Shown here: positions 52,608 to 61,431 of the stretch, piece after piece | How positions within the stretch are numbered: position 1 is the stretch's first letter | Layout: each line of letters opens with the position of its first letter | Origin: Pedobacter sp. ASV28 | GTDB lineage: Bacteria; Bacteroidota; Bacteroidia; Sphingobacteriales; Sphingobacteriaceae | DNA length: 64,000 nt | Direction: 5' to 3' | NCBI RefSeq assembly: GCF_016428855.1 | Contig: NZ_JAELTN010000021.1 | Location: forward strand, 1 to 64,000 | Made by a program: the position numbers and the translations under genes | The notes under the pieces: model-generated | What the model saw: only the letters and a program-made list of their open reading frames with translations | Database searches by the model: none | What the model was told of the DNA's origin: nothing

Positions 52608-53587
52608 TCAATTTTCAATACCTGAGAACAACGGCAGTTAAAACTGCGTTAAACTTGATAGTTAAGGACCCTAAAGCTGTATTTATTGCTGGTGGTACTA
52701 ATTTGATAGACCTTATGAAAAGAGGGGTGGCCACACCCGAAAAGTTGATCGACATTAATCATCTTCCATTAAAGGATATAGAATTGGTCAATAATGTTTT
52801 GCAAGTGGGGGCATTAACTTCCAATACGGCATTGGCAGAACATATAACGGTTAAACAGCAATTCCCGTTGTTGATGCTCGCCCTGCAATCTGGAGCTTCG
52901 GCACAATTGAGAAATGTAGCTACTGTTGGCGGCAACATGATGCAGCGTACCCGTTGCGGTTATTTTTATGACATCACTATGCCTTGTAATAAACGTGAGC
53001 CGGGAAGTGGCTGTGGGGCCATAAATGGATATAACAGGATGCATGCTATATTTGGAACTTCAGAATCGTGTATTGCTGTACATCCTAGTGATATGTGTGT
53101 AGCTTTGGTAGCTTTAGGGGCACAAGTAGTCATTTTGGGTCATAAAGGAGAAAGAAAAATCAACTTTTCCGATTTTCATCGCTTGCCAGGAACTACACCA
53201 GAAACAGACAACAACCTTCGAAAAGGAGAGCTTATTACCAAGATACAGATCCCGATTAATGGTTTTAACCAAAATTACCATTACCTAAAAGTGAGAGATA
53301 GATCTTCCTATGCTTTTGCCCTAGTTTCAGTTGCCGCGGCTTTGATCATTAAAAATGGCCTGATCAGCGATGCTCGCTTAGCCATGGGTGGAGTAGCACA
53401 TAAGCCTTGGCGCTTAACTTCCTCAGAAGATTTTTTAAAAGGGAAAGCTGGAACAACAGCTAATTTTGAAGCAGCTGCTCAATTGGCCATGAAAGATGCC
53501 AAAAGCTTCGGAGAGAACGACTTTAAACTTAAGTTGGCTCCAAATGCAATTGTAGAAGCGTTAACCATTGCTAAATCTAAGTCTTAA
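52604..53587 (+). CDS. FAD and 4Fe-4S subunit of the molybdenum hydroxylase
   Basis: A 327-residue medium subunit. The FAD loop VFIAGGTNLIDLMKRG and NVATVGGNMMQRTRCGYFYD are present. Cysteines in TRCGYF, MPCNK, SGCGA and ESCIAVHPSD match the PaoB-type extra 4Fe-4S cluster. It passes electrons between the Moco subunit and acceptors. It overlaps the preceding and following genes (GGGACAATATGAT and TTAATGG), typical of this operon. Confidence 0.9.
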   Translation: MINFQYLRTTAVKTALNLIVKDPKAVFIAGGTNLIDLMKRGVATPEKLIDINHLPLKDIELVNNVLQVGALTSNTALAEHITVKQQFPLLMLALQSGASAQLRNVATVGGNMMQRTRCGYFYDITMPCNKREPGSGCGAINGYNRMHAIFGTSESCIAVHPSDMCVALVALGAQVVILGHKGERKINFSDFHRLPGTTPETDNNLRKGELITKIQIPINGFNQNYHYLKVRDRSSYAFALVSVAAALIIKNGLISDARLAMGGVAHKPWRLTSSEDFLKGKAGTTANFEAAAQLAMKDAKSFGENDFKLKLAPNAIVEALTIAKSKS

Positions 53588-55785
53588 TGGAAAAATTATT
53601 ATTGACAGATGAAACCAGCATGAACCAAGTGTTCACAGAAAAGGATGGATATAATCATGTTAGTTTCTTAGATGCTATCGACGAAAATGACCGTGTAGAT
53701 GGAGTAGCTAAGGTGACTGGAAAAGCTAAATATTTTGCCGAATATCAATTGCCCGGGCTCACTTATGGCGTTCTGGTAACCAGCACCATCACCAAAGGAA
53801 AAATTGTAGATATCGATACTAAAGCTGCGAAAAATGCTCCTGGAGTTTTGGATGTGCTTAGCCATATGAATAAACCTGCTGTCGCTGGATATGAACAGGA
53901 AGGTGGTTCGCCCATGAAGATTTTCTATACCGATCAGATCTTTTATAATGGACAGCCTATCGCTTTGGTAGTGGCCAATACCTTTGAGAGGGCAACTTAT
54001 GCCGCCAGTTTGGTTAAGGTAAGCTATCATAAAGAGGCCTTCAATACCGATTTTAAAAGCAGTATAAAAGATGAAAAAGTAAAGAAACTACAAGGGCAGC
54101 CCCCCTATAAGAGAGGAATGGAAGATGCCTATAAAACCGCCGAGGTGAAAGTAGAGCAGGTATATACCATGCCTGTAGAAACACATAATCCAATGGAACT
54201 ACATGGCATTATAGCCGATTGGCGCACTAATGATCAGGTGACCGTTTACGCAAAAACACAAGGGGTAAAGGCTACGCAAAATACAATAGCCAACGTATTT
54301 AAAATTCCAGTAGAAAATATACAGGTAAACAGTGAATTTGTAGGTGGTGGTTTTGGAATGGCCTTAAGAACCTGGCCACTAGAAATTGCTACGATTATGG
54401 CCTCTAAACAGCTTAAAAAGCCAGTAAAGCTTGTCATTACCCGCGATCAGATGTTTACCATGGTAGGCAACCGACCTGCTGCTTATCAAAAAATTGGTTT
54501 AGGGGCTACTAAAGAAGGTAAGATCACCGGAATAACGCATATTGCTTTTGGCCAGAGTGCCACTTATGAAAATTTTACCGAAGGTGTAGTGAACATGACC
54601 AAGTTTATGTACGATTCGGAAAATGTAAACACGAATTATTATGTCATCCCATTGGATATGGGCGTACCCATTTGGATGCGCGGTCCTGGTGAGGCTACGG
54701 GTGCATTTGCCTTGGAAAGTGCCATAGATGAAATGGCACATGCCCTGAATATGGATCCTTTAGATTTCAGGATAAAAAACGATCCGGAGAAAGACTTGGC
54801 ACAAAATAGACCTTTCTCTAGTAAATATATTAAAGAAGCCTATCGTTTGGGCGCTGAGCAGATTGGTTGGAAAAATAGAAAAATGATACCCGGTAGCCTG
54901 ATCGATGGATCATGGCAAGTTGGCTATGGGGTTAGTATTGGGGTATTCAATGCATCGAGGGGGCGGGCCAGTGTAAAAGGAATATTAAAGGCAGATGGTA
55001 CTTTGGTTTTACAAAGTGCAACTAGTGATATTGGTCCGGGCACGGGTACGGGAATGACCCTCATTGCAAGTAGGTTATTAAATATTCCTGTCGATAAGAT
55101 TGTTTTTGAATTGGGAGATTCTTCTTTGCCACCTGCACCTAGCCAAGGTGGATCTGCCACACTTTCCACGGTGGGATCTGCCGTAAATGATGTCTGTGTA
55201 TCGTTAAAATCCACCATTGCCGAGCTTGCTGCCAATTCGAATATGGATGCTCATGCCCACTTTACGGAGGTGCTTAAAAAGAATAATCTGCCCATGATCG
55301 AGGTGACCAAGCAATCACAGGCTAATGCAGAGGCCAAAAATTATTCAATGTATTCTTTTTCTATCCATTTCGTACAGGTAAAAGTACATCAATTAACAGG
55401 AGTGGTCAAAGTCAGTAAGGTGGTTTCCGTAGGTGATTCTGGCAAGATTGTTAGCCCTAAAACGGCACGTAGCCAAATGGTAGGTGGTGCTGTAGGGGGT
55501 ATTGGAATGGCTTTAATGGAAGAAGCCTTATTGGACAATCGTTATGGCAGATATATAAATAACAATTTTGCTGACTACCATGTGCCTGTACATGCAGATG
55601 TACCAGAAATAGACGTGATCTTTATTGATAAAGCAGACCCTATTATTAACCCGATGGGGGCAAAAGGTATGGGAGAAATTGCTTTGATTGGTTTTGCCGG
55701 AGCTGTGGCTAATGCGGTATTTAATGCAACAGGTAAAAGAATTAGAAGTTTACCTATTACACCCGATAAAATTCTACAGGCATAG
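53587..55785 (+). CDS. molybdopterin-binding large subunit, periplasmic aldehyde oxidoreductase type
   Basis: A 732-residue large subunit of the xanthine dehydrogenase/PaoC family. Molybdopterin and substrate segments include GGGFGMALRTWPLE, QGGSATLSTVGSAVNDV, and the catalytic Glu region MGAKGMGEIALIGFAG. The protein has no separate signal and should ride on the Tat signal of the small subunit. It oxidises aldehydes or similar with water, giving electrons to FAD. No PaoD/XdhC-like chaperone is downstream, so insertion of the cofactor uses a gene elsewhere. Confidence 0.93.
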   Translation: MEKLLLTDETSMNQVFTEKDGYNHVSFLDAIDENDRVDGVAKVTGKAKYFAEYQLPGLTYGVLVTSTITKGKIVDIDTKAAKNAPGVLDVLSHMNKPAVAGYEQEGGSPMKIFYTDQIFYNGQPIALVVANTFERATYAASLVKVSYHKEAFNTDFKSSIKDEKVKKLQGQPPYKRGMEDAYKTAEVKVEQVYTMPVETHNPMELHGIIADWRTNDQVTVYAKTQGVKATQNTIANVFKIPVENIQVNSEFVGGGFGMALRTWPLEIATIMASKQLKKPVKLVITRDQMFTMVGNRPAAYQKIGLGATKEGKITGITHIAFGQSATYENFTEGVVNMTKFMYDSENVNTNYYVIPLDMGVPIWMRGPGEATGAFALESAIDEMAHALNMDPLDFRIKNDPEKDLAQNRPFSSKYIKEAYRLGAEQIGWKNRKMIPGSLIDGSWQVGYGVSIGVFNASRGRASVKGILKADGTLVLQSATSDIGPGTGTGMTLIASRLLNIPVDKIVFELGDSSLPPAPSQGGSATLSTVGSAVNDVCVSLKSTIAELAANSNMDAHAHFTEVLKKNNLPMIEVTKQSQANAEAKNYSMYSFSIHFVQVKVHQLTGVVKVSKVVSVGDSGKIVSPKTARSQMVGGAVGGIGMALMEEALLDNRYGRYINNNFADYHVPVHADVPEIDVIFIDKADPIINPMGAKGMGEIALIGFAGAVANAVFNATGKRIRSLPITPDKILQA

Positions 55786-55816
55786 CTTATGGTTAGACAA
55801 AACGTAAAAAGTAAAA

Positions 55817-56174
55817 ATGCAAGCCTATAAGCCGGGTTCTGTTTTCCGCAAAGCGGAACTTCTATCATTAATCTAGAATAAATGTCGCCATTTACCTCAA
55901 ACGACCTACCCACTAACATCGGACGGGCAGCCCTACGTACGTTAGCCTATTTGGTCTTTCAACTCCCGGGGTTTACCAAAACGTTAATCACTTAACGAGC
56001 TCGTGAGCTCTTACCTCACGTTTTCACCCTTATCCCGATAAATCGGGACGGTATATTTTCTGTGGCACTTTCCGTTCCCGATAAATCGGGACCTTCCCGT
56101 TAGGAAGCGAGATGCCCTACGTTGCCCGGACTTTCCTCCTCGATACAAGATCGCGGCGATAGAACAGCTTGCAT
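55817..56174 (-). ncRNA. rnpB: RNase P RNA
   Basis: The minus strand carries the conserved class A features. The 5' end GCAAGCTGTTCTATCG pairs with the 3' GGGTTCTGAACCCGGCTTATAGGCTTGC-type end; on the plus strand this appears as GCAAGCCTATAAGCCGGG at 55817-55834. Between lie CCGGGCAACGTAGGGCATC, GGAAAGTGCCACAGAAA, GGTAAGAGCTC, GTTGAAAGACCAAATAGG and GTACGTAGGGCTGCCCG. The RNA is the catalytic part of RNase P, which matures the 5' ends of tRNAs. Two identical hairpin palindromes lie inside. About 358 bases, normal for the class. Confidence 0.95.
56033..56091. repeat. two identical palindromes inside rnpB
   Basis: TCCCGATAAATCGGGA occurs at 56033-56048 and again at 56076-56091, 27 bases apart, both as perfect 16-base palindromes. 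On the RNase P RNA they flank the conserved GGAAAGTGCCACAGAAA and so make the outer stems of two neighbouring helices, likely P12 and P13/P14. Confidence 0.85.
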
Positions 56175-56179
56175 TTTTG

Positions 56180-56187
56180 CAAAGATA
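56180..56187 (-). promoter_or_regulatory. rnpB -7 promoter element
   Basis: TATCTTTG on the minus strand is an exact consensus match and ends 5 bases before the predicted RNase P RNA 5' end. The upstream -33 is not clear (TTAACTTTAAAG). Confidence 0.6.
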
Positions 56188-56228
56188 GCATAAAGCTTTA
56201 AAGTTAACCTACATTTTAACGGGCATTA

Positions 56229-57542
56229 TTATTCCAAATCTTTGTTCAATGTGGAAGTATCCTTGGTTTCCCTCATAAAAAGATAGACCAATAATGAGAT
56301 GGATATACAGCCGGTGATGTAATAATAGAAATAGTCTTCATGGCCAATATCCTTAAACCAAAGGGCTATATATTCTGCCGAACCTCCAAAAATAGCTACG
56401 GTCAATGCATAGGGTAGGCCTACGCCTAATGCCCTTATGCTGGCTGGAAAAAGTTCGGCTTTTACAATAGCATTAATGCTTGTATAGCCACTTACGATAA
56501 GGAGTGCAGCCATTAATAAGAAGAAAATAGCCGTTAAAGATGTGGTATGGCTAAGGGTAACCAATAATGGAATGGTAAAGACAACACCAAGTATACCAAA
56601 ACCTAAAAGTAGTGGACGGCGACCAATCCGATCTGACAAAAGCCCAAAAAGTGGTTGAAGTAGTGCAAAAATGAGTAAAGTTAAAAAGGAGAGAAATGTG
56701 GAGTCTTCTTTGCTCAGCTGTACAGTGTTCACCAAAAACTTTTGCATATAGGTGGTATATGTATAAAAAGCAAGTGTACCACCTAGTGTAAGTCCAACAA
56801 CTGTTAATAAAGCTTTAGGGTATTTAAGCAGTTCTTTTACTGATCCTTTTTGAGCTGTGCCTTCTTTTAATTTTTCGAATGCTTCGGTCTCCTGTATATT
56901 TCTACGCAAGTAGAAGGCCACTACAGAAAGTAGGGCACCAATAACAAATGGAATTCTCCAGCCCCATTCATGGAGTTCAGTTTCAGTGAGCAGTAATTTT
57001 TGTAAAATCAACTGTATGCCCAAAGCAATTAATTGACCACCTATCAGCGTAACATATTGAAAACTGGAATAAAAGCCCCGCCTTTCCTTGGTGGCCATTT
57101 CACTGAGGTAGGTAGCAGATACGCCGTATTCGCCACCTACACTCAAGCCCTGTAGCATACGTGCAATCAACAAAATGATAGGGGCCAAAATGCCGATATA
57201 CTTGAAGGTAGGTGTTACGGCAATTAATAAAGATCCCAATGACATTAACAGAACGGATAAGGTCAAACTCTTCTTTCTGCCTATCTTATCTGCAAGATTG
57301 CCGAAAAGCCAACCCCCAATTGGCCGCATTAAAAATCCTAGGGCAAAAATACCGGCAGTATTAAGAAGTTGGGCCGTTTGGTTTCCCTCTGGGAAAAAAG
57401 AGCCTGAAAAATACAGTGCAAATGCAGAGTAGGCATACCAATCGTACCACTCTACCAAGTTCCCTATGGAACCACCAAAAATAGATCTGATTCTGTAGCC
57501 GGCTGTTTTAGTAGGTTTTATAGGGCCATTTTTCTTATACAT
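56229..57542 (-). CDS. MHS-family MFS transporter (metabolite:proton symporter)
   Basis: A 437-residue 12-helix inner-membrane carrier. The N-terminal GNLVEWYDWYAYSAFALYFSGSFFP and the loop GWLFGNLADKIGRKKSLTLSV are typical of the MHS group (KgtP, ProP, ShiA). RMLQGLSVGGEYGVSATYLSEMA is another signature. The substrate may be a di- or tricarboxylate, shikimate or betaine; the sequence does not decide. It converges nowhere: it follows the copper operon on the minus strand with 59 bases between. Confidence 0.9.
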   Translation of the reverse strand: MYKKNGPIKPTKTAGYRIRSIFGGSIGNLVEWYDWYAYSAFALYFSGSFFPEGNQTAQLLNTAGIFALGFLMRPIGGWLFGNLADKIGRKKSLTLSVLLMSLGSLLIAVTPTFKYIGILAPIILLIARMLQGLSVGGEYGVSATYLSEMATKERRGFYSSFQYVTLIGGQLIALGIQLILQKLLLTETELHEWGWRIPFVIGALLSVVAFYLRRNIQETEAFEKLKEGTAQKGSVKELLKYPKALLTVVGLTLGGTLAFYTYTTYMQKFLVNTVQLSKEDSTFLSFLTLLIFALLQPLFGLLSDRIGRRPLLLGFGILGVVFTIPLLVTLSHTTSLTAIFFLLMAALLIVSGYTSINAIVKAELFPASIRALGVGLPYALTVAIFGGSAEYIALWFKDIGHEDYFYYYITGCISISLLVYLFMRETKDTSTLNKDLE

Positions 57543-57601
57543 GCGTTAAAAATAACTGATTTATGCATAAGCTTTATAAAATATGCCCCGATATATTAAC
57601 T

Positions 57602-58024
57602 TTATTTACAGTTCTTTATATCGTTGGCCACCTGTTCATAAGTATACATGCCCTGGTTGTTGCCAAATGAATTGGTAATATATACGGTTACCTGTGCAAT
57701 ATCGATGTCGTGCAGATCAGGGAAAGAGGGCATTTTACCTTCGTAAGTTTTACCATTGATCAGTAGGGGACCATCAGCTCCATTCTTTATAAAGCAGGCC
57801 AGCTTATTCTTATTGTTTTTTAGAAAAACAGTATCGGTTAATGGGGGAGCTAATTCCCCCAGGCCCTCACCATTTTCTCCATGGCAATTCTGACATTTGG
57901 CCTTGTAAATATCTTTACCATTAGATAGGTATTTTGACATTTCAATTTCGCTGGCACTTTGGCAAGCATAAATAACTATGGCAATGGCCAAGAAGAAAAT
58001 GGTATAAACAATTATCTTTTTCAA
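57602..58024 (-). CDS. c-type cytochrome lipoprotein
   Basis: A 140-residue monohaem cytochrome c. The start is TTG at 58024 (MKKIIVYTIFF). A lipobox puts the acylated Cys at residue 21 (IVIYACQS). The haem motif CQNCH is at C44-C47-H48 and the Met ligand is in GKMPSF (M98). Mature part resembles the small cytochrome c domain partners of oxidases and peroxidases. It is the last gene of the putative copper operon, 53 bases after the SCO gene, and may move electrons to or from the MauG-type enzymes. Confidence 0.88.
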   Translation of the reverse strand: MKKIIVYTIFFLAIAIVIYACQSASEIEMSKYLSNGKDIYKAKCQNCHGENGEGLGELAPPLTDTVFLKNNKNKLACFIKNGADGPLLINGKTYEGKMPSFPDLHDIDIAQVTVYITNSFGNNQGMYTYEQVANDIKNCK

Positions 58025-58077
58025 ATTTTGATTATTGATTTTGCTAAACGTAAAACCTACAACTTATAGTGTACCAC

Positions 58078-58719
58078 CTACTTTTCGGCCAATAAAATGA
58101 CCATATCTTTTTTAAGTTTTTCAACTTCTTCGGTTTTGGTGCCATCATAAGCACCACGAATTCGCCTTTGTTTATCAATCAGTACCAGCCAGCCCTGATG
58201 TATATAACCATCTTTAGCAGTGCTATCTTCGCCTACGGCTACTAAGTAGTCGTGTTCAGCTAAATGGTATACCTTTTCTTTCTCTCCATAAACAAATTCC
58301 CATTTTTTGGTATCTACACCTAGTTTTTTGGCATAATTTTTCAACACAGAAGGTTTGTCGTATTTGAAATCGATGGTATGCGATAGAAACATCACATCTG
58401 GACGGTCCTTGAACTGCTCATAAACAGTTTTCAGGTTACGGTGCATAATGGGGCAAATGGTGCTGCACGACGTGAAGAAAAAATCTGCCACATACACTTT
58501 GTTTTTAAAGGTATCCTGCGTAATCTCTATGCTATCCTGATTGAGGAATTTAAAATCTGGGATCGTTTTATAAATGGTATCGATACGGTCAACACCATCA
58601 GCTCCTTTAATAATTTTCGCTTCACGGTCACCGTAAATTGGCAATTTTTTATTTTGGGTACAGGCAGTTCCAAATGCTATTAAACATCCGAATACGGCAT
58701 ATATAATTGACTTTTTCAT
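58078..58719 (-). CDS. SCO1/SenC family copper chaperone
   Basis: A 213-residue SCO family thioredoxin-fold protein with lipobox Cys20 (FGTACTQ). The copper ligands are C85 and C89 in TSCSTICP and a His in EKVYHLAEHDYLV (about 152 or 156). SCO proteins deliver copper to the CuA site of cytochrome c oxidase, or reduce its cysteines. ATG 58719 (MKKSIIYAVF) is preferred to 58755 because it begins a clean signal. It starts one base after the YHS gene stop. Confidence 0.93.
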   Translation of the reverse strand: MKKSIIYAVFGCLIAFGTACTQNKKLPIYGDREAKIIKGADGVDRIDTIYKTIPDFKFLNQDSIEITQDTFKNKVYVADFFFTSCSTICPIMHRNLKTVYEQFKDRPDVMFLSHTIDFKYDKPSVLKNYAKKLGVDTKKWEFVYGEKEKVYHLAEHDYLVAVGEDSTAKDGYIHQGWLVLIDKQRRIRGAYDGTKTEEVEKLKKDMVILLAEK

Positions 58720-58720
58720 A

Positions 58721-58972
58721 CTATTTCTTAATATATTTTTCAGGGTTTTGGTCAAATTTCAATTTGCATCCTTTACTACAAAATAGATACTCCTGTTTAT
58801 TGAAGGTACTTTTATGTACTGTTGATGGCTGGACTTTCATTTTACAAATGGGATCTAACTTTATACTGTCACTTAAAACAGTCACTTTTGAATAGGTTAA
58901 ATTAGCTGCACGGCCAGGGTATAATGCCCAACTACCAAGGACAAAAATACATATTATTAAGGTGGTTTTCAT
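58721..58972 (-). CDS. YHS domain protein, exported
   Basis: An 83-residue protein with a signal peptide (MKTTLIICIFVLGSWALYP) and a YHS metal domain: DPICKMKVQP with Cys43, and FCSKGCKLKF with C65 and C69. YHS domains occur in copper ATPases and metal carriers. It is likely periplasmic and binds metal. Two bases separate it from the upstream lipoprotein gene and one from SCO, so translation is coupled. Confidence 0.9.
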   Translation of the reverse strand: MKTTLIICIFVLGSWALYPGRAANLTYSKVTVLSDSIKLDPICKMKVQPSTVHKSTFNKQEYLFCSKGCKLKFDQNPEKYIKK

Positions 58973-58974
58973 AT

Positions 58975-59382
58975 TTAGGGTTTCGTAAATGGTTTTGCCT
59001 GTTCAATAGCATTTTCTAAGTTCAGTTGAACTTGTTTTAAACTATCTAATTGGTTTTTAAAATAGATTAAAGCTTCCGTCTTGGATCCTTTATAGTCAAG
59101 TTGAAAATGATGCATCCAATCCATCATTTTTTCATCTGCATGGTTTAATTCTGCAATAACAAACTTAATGGCAACGGTATCTTTATTGCCTAGTTTATTT
59201 TTTTGTAGCAATACACTATCTAACCTGAATTTAGTTTTAATGGCTTTTTCATTAATGACCATAGCTTGGTTGTGTAGCTGATCTATGGTTTGGATAATTT
59301 CTTTTTCTTGGTCTTTTTGTTGAGCTTGGCAGGCCATAAATAGCGAAACCGGTGTCAATAAGTAATAGATAATCTTTTTCAT
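58975..59382 (-). CDS. helical lipoprotein with Met/His motif
   Basis: A 135-residue lipoprotein from ATG 59382 (signal MKKIIYYLLTPVSLFMAC; the frame is open to 59436). Most of the protein is predicted helical and coiled-coil-like, with the metal-like segment DEKMMDWMHHF near residues 82-92. Similar Bacteroidota proteins carry the misleading label of viral A-type inclusion protein. The Met/His cluster and operon context point to metal binding in the envelope, which is inference. Confidence 0.7.
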   Translation of the reverse strand: MKKIIYYLLTPVSLFMACQAQQKDQEKEIIQTIDQLHNQAMVINEKAIKTKFRLDSVLLQKNKLGNKDTVAIKFVIAELNHADEKMMDWMHHFQLDYKGSKTEALIYFKNQLDSLKQVQLNLENAIEQAKPFTKP

Positions 59383-59392
59383 TTTTATAAAA

Positions 59393-60319
59393 TTAGAATG
59401 GAATGGAAACGTGTAACATGAGTCTATTGCCCGCATTGGCCCTTTGGTTGGCCAGTTCTTGTGCCACTACAATTTGATAATTGGCCCCAAAAGAGAATTT
59501 GTTCGTAGCAAATTCAAATCCGGTAACCAAAGAAGTAGAATAACCGCCAGAAACATCTACATTGTACTTGTTGTTTTCTATATCTTTAGTGGCCGTTTCG
59601 TAGAGTACACCTGCATTTGGTGCTATGGTAAACTTATGGAATAACCTCAATTTATAATAGAGTAGGGCATTGGTAGTGAGTTTGTTGCCGTAACGATATT
59701 GGTATTTGTTTTCTGTATTCATTTTATAGTTTACGTTGAGATTTATGCCTAAATCGTTCAATCTCACATCATAGGCGGCATTTAGCGTAAAATCGGTACT
59801 GGCCGTACCCAACTGGAAATTATTAGGGCTTTCCTGTACAGCTAGTTTTTCGCTAGGTTCGTAGGTTCCGGTAGGTAGTTTTATGCCAGCACCAAGCCAT
59901 AGCGAGTGCACCAATAATTTGCTGTTTAAGGAACTACTATTGGTGAATAGGTTATAGTAAGCCATCACTGCAATATCGCCCAGCCCATTTTTAGCGCCAC
60001 TTTCAGCTTGCGAACTGCGTTGGTTAAAATTATAAGGTACAAAAGCCAATGCCCTAAAGCGTTTTCCGAAATTCCATCCGCCCCAAAGTTCTGCAGTTTG
60101 ATAGGTTTCATCGGTAGTTAGGGGAGTAACCTGCCCTTGTGGCCCCAAATGAGTTTGTAATGTTTTATGCTGATATCGCAAGCCTATAAAACGCTTATTG
60201 TATTCGGGCAAAATGCCTATATAATAACTGCCTACACCACATCCGCAAATATCGCAAGCGTAGGTAGCCGTGCCAAGAAACAGAAGGCTAAAGGTTAATA
60301 TAATTTGTTTTTTCGTCAT
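59393..60319 (-). CDS. outer-membrane channel-like protein with N-terminal CDICGCG motif
   Basis: A 308-residue beta-barrel-like protein often annotated as transporter. The signal peptide ends at A21 and the mature N-terminus is CDICGCGVGSYYIG (Cys22, 25 and 27), followed by the barrel strands, which end in LMLHVSIPF. Repeated strands such as GLRYQHKTLQ and VNYKMNTENKYQYRYG suggest an outer-membrane barrel. The Cys cluster at the barrel mouth may bind copper. It lies 10 bases upstream of the helical lipoprotein and 64 bases downstream of a MauG-type gene, and its substrate is unknown. Confidence 0.72.
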   Translation of the reverse strand: MTKKQIILTFSLLFLGTATYACDICGCGVGSYYIGILPEYNKRFIGLRYQHKTLQTHLGPQGQVTPLTTDETYQTAELWGGWNFGKRFRALAFVPYNFNQRSSQAESGAKNGLGDIAVMAYYNLFTNSSSLNSKLLVHSLWLGAGIKLPTGTYEPSEKLAVQESPNNFQLGTASTDFTLNAAYDVRLNDLGINLNVNYKMNTENKYQYRYGNKLTTNALLYYKLRLFHKFTIAPNAGVLYETATKDIENNKYNVDVSGGYSTSLVTGFEFATNKFSFGANYQIVVAQELANQRANAGNRLMLHVSIPF

Positions 60320-60383
60320 ATCTACTGTGTTTTATGATCTGCTAGCTATCAGGTAACAGATAGCTAGAACTATTCACTAAAAA

Positions 60384-61430
60384 TTACTGTTCTGCCAATA
60401 ATTTGTTATTGATAAATTCCTCATCGTTCAACGTATTAAGAAAGGCCGTTAATTTGGTTTTCTCGTCGTTGCTAATGCTTATTCCCCTATTGCCATTTTT
60501 ATTTAGCAATGGATCGAGATTTACCAATACTTGCACTTCATTGGTATAATGCTGAAAAACAGCATCGAGGGTTAAAAATCGGCCATCATGCATGTATGGA
60601 GCTGTGTATTTTAGATTTCTTAGCGATGGTACCTTAAACTTATATTTGTCGCCATTTACCAGTGTAGCCGTATACAGCCCCAAATCATTTATAGGGCTAG
60701 GCGCTAAACCATTGTTCCTAAATTCCCCATCGGTAAAAAGAGGCTCGGTATGACAGTTGCCACATTTATCCTTAAACAACTGATAACCTTCCAATTCTGT
60801 GGTGCTAAAACTAATATTACCTTCTTTTCGCATGACCTTATCATATTTGGAATTACTGCTGATGCACATAATCATGAATTGTGATAAAGCTTTCATGAAA
60901 GCAGCAGTGGTAATTTCCTCAGTACCAAAGGCCGCTTTAAACTTTTCCCTGTAAGCGGGAACTGCTTTAAGCTTATTCAGTACATTCTCCAGATTTTCAT
61001 CCATTTCCTCGTGTGTGGTAATAGGTACTATGGGTTGTAAATCCAAGTCGTAAACACCGCCACCCCACATAAACGCCTTATTCCAAGCTAAATTCATGAT
61101 GGGTGGAGAGTTACGGGTACCTAGCCTGTCATCTATGCCATGACTTACATCGTGTCCGTGCTGTGTAAATGCCGATGATTGGATATGACAGGAACCACAA
61201 CTGATGGTATTGTTCCTAGATAGGCGAGGGTCGTAAAACAATTTTCTCCCTAGTTCAAAACCAGCTTTTGTTACCGTGTTATTGGCTATGCGGTATATTG
61301 GCTCAGGAAAATTTTTGGGCGTTTGAAAGCCTAAAAATGTTTCTATCTTTTCTTGTATAACCTCGCTTTTTTTACAAGCGAATACAAAGCACAATATCAC
61401 TAACAAATATTTAAAATATCTCCATTTCAT
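60384..61430 (-). CDS. MauG/CCP-type di-haem cytochrome c peroxidase, copy A
   Basis: A 348-residue di-haem enzyme from ATG 61430, with lipobox Cys19 (VFACKK). First haem C78-C81-H82 (CGSCHIQ) and second haem C223-C226-H227 (CGNCH). TAPYMHDGRF (Met280) near the C-terminus is typical of the cytochrome c peroxidase/MauG family. Members either reduce hydrogen peroxide or oxidise a Trp/Tyr of a partner. Adjacent MbnP-like gene (gap 1 base) argues for the MbnH type of work on MbnP, as in methanotrophs. The upstream frame to 61502 is not likely coding. Confidence 0.9.
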   Translation of the reverse strand: MKWRYFKYLLVILCFVFACKKSEVIQEKIETFLGFQTPKNFPEPIYRIANNTVTKAGFELGRKLFYDPRLSRNNTISCGSCHIQSSAFTQHGHDVSHGIDDRLGTRNSPPIMNLAWNKAFMWGGGVYDLDLQPIVPITTHEEMDENLENVLNKLKAVPAYREKFKAAFGTEEITTAAFMKALSQFMIMCISSNSKYDKVMRKEGNISFSTTELEGYQLFKDKCGNCHTEPLFTDGEFRNNGLAPSPINDLGLYTATLVNGDKYKFKVPSLRNLKYTAPYMHDGRFLTLDAVFQHYTNEVQVLVNLDPLLNKNGNRGISISNDEKTKLTAFLNTLNDEEFINNKLLAEQ

Positions 61431-61431
61431 T

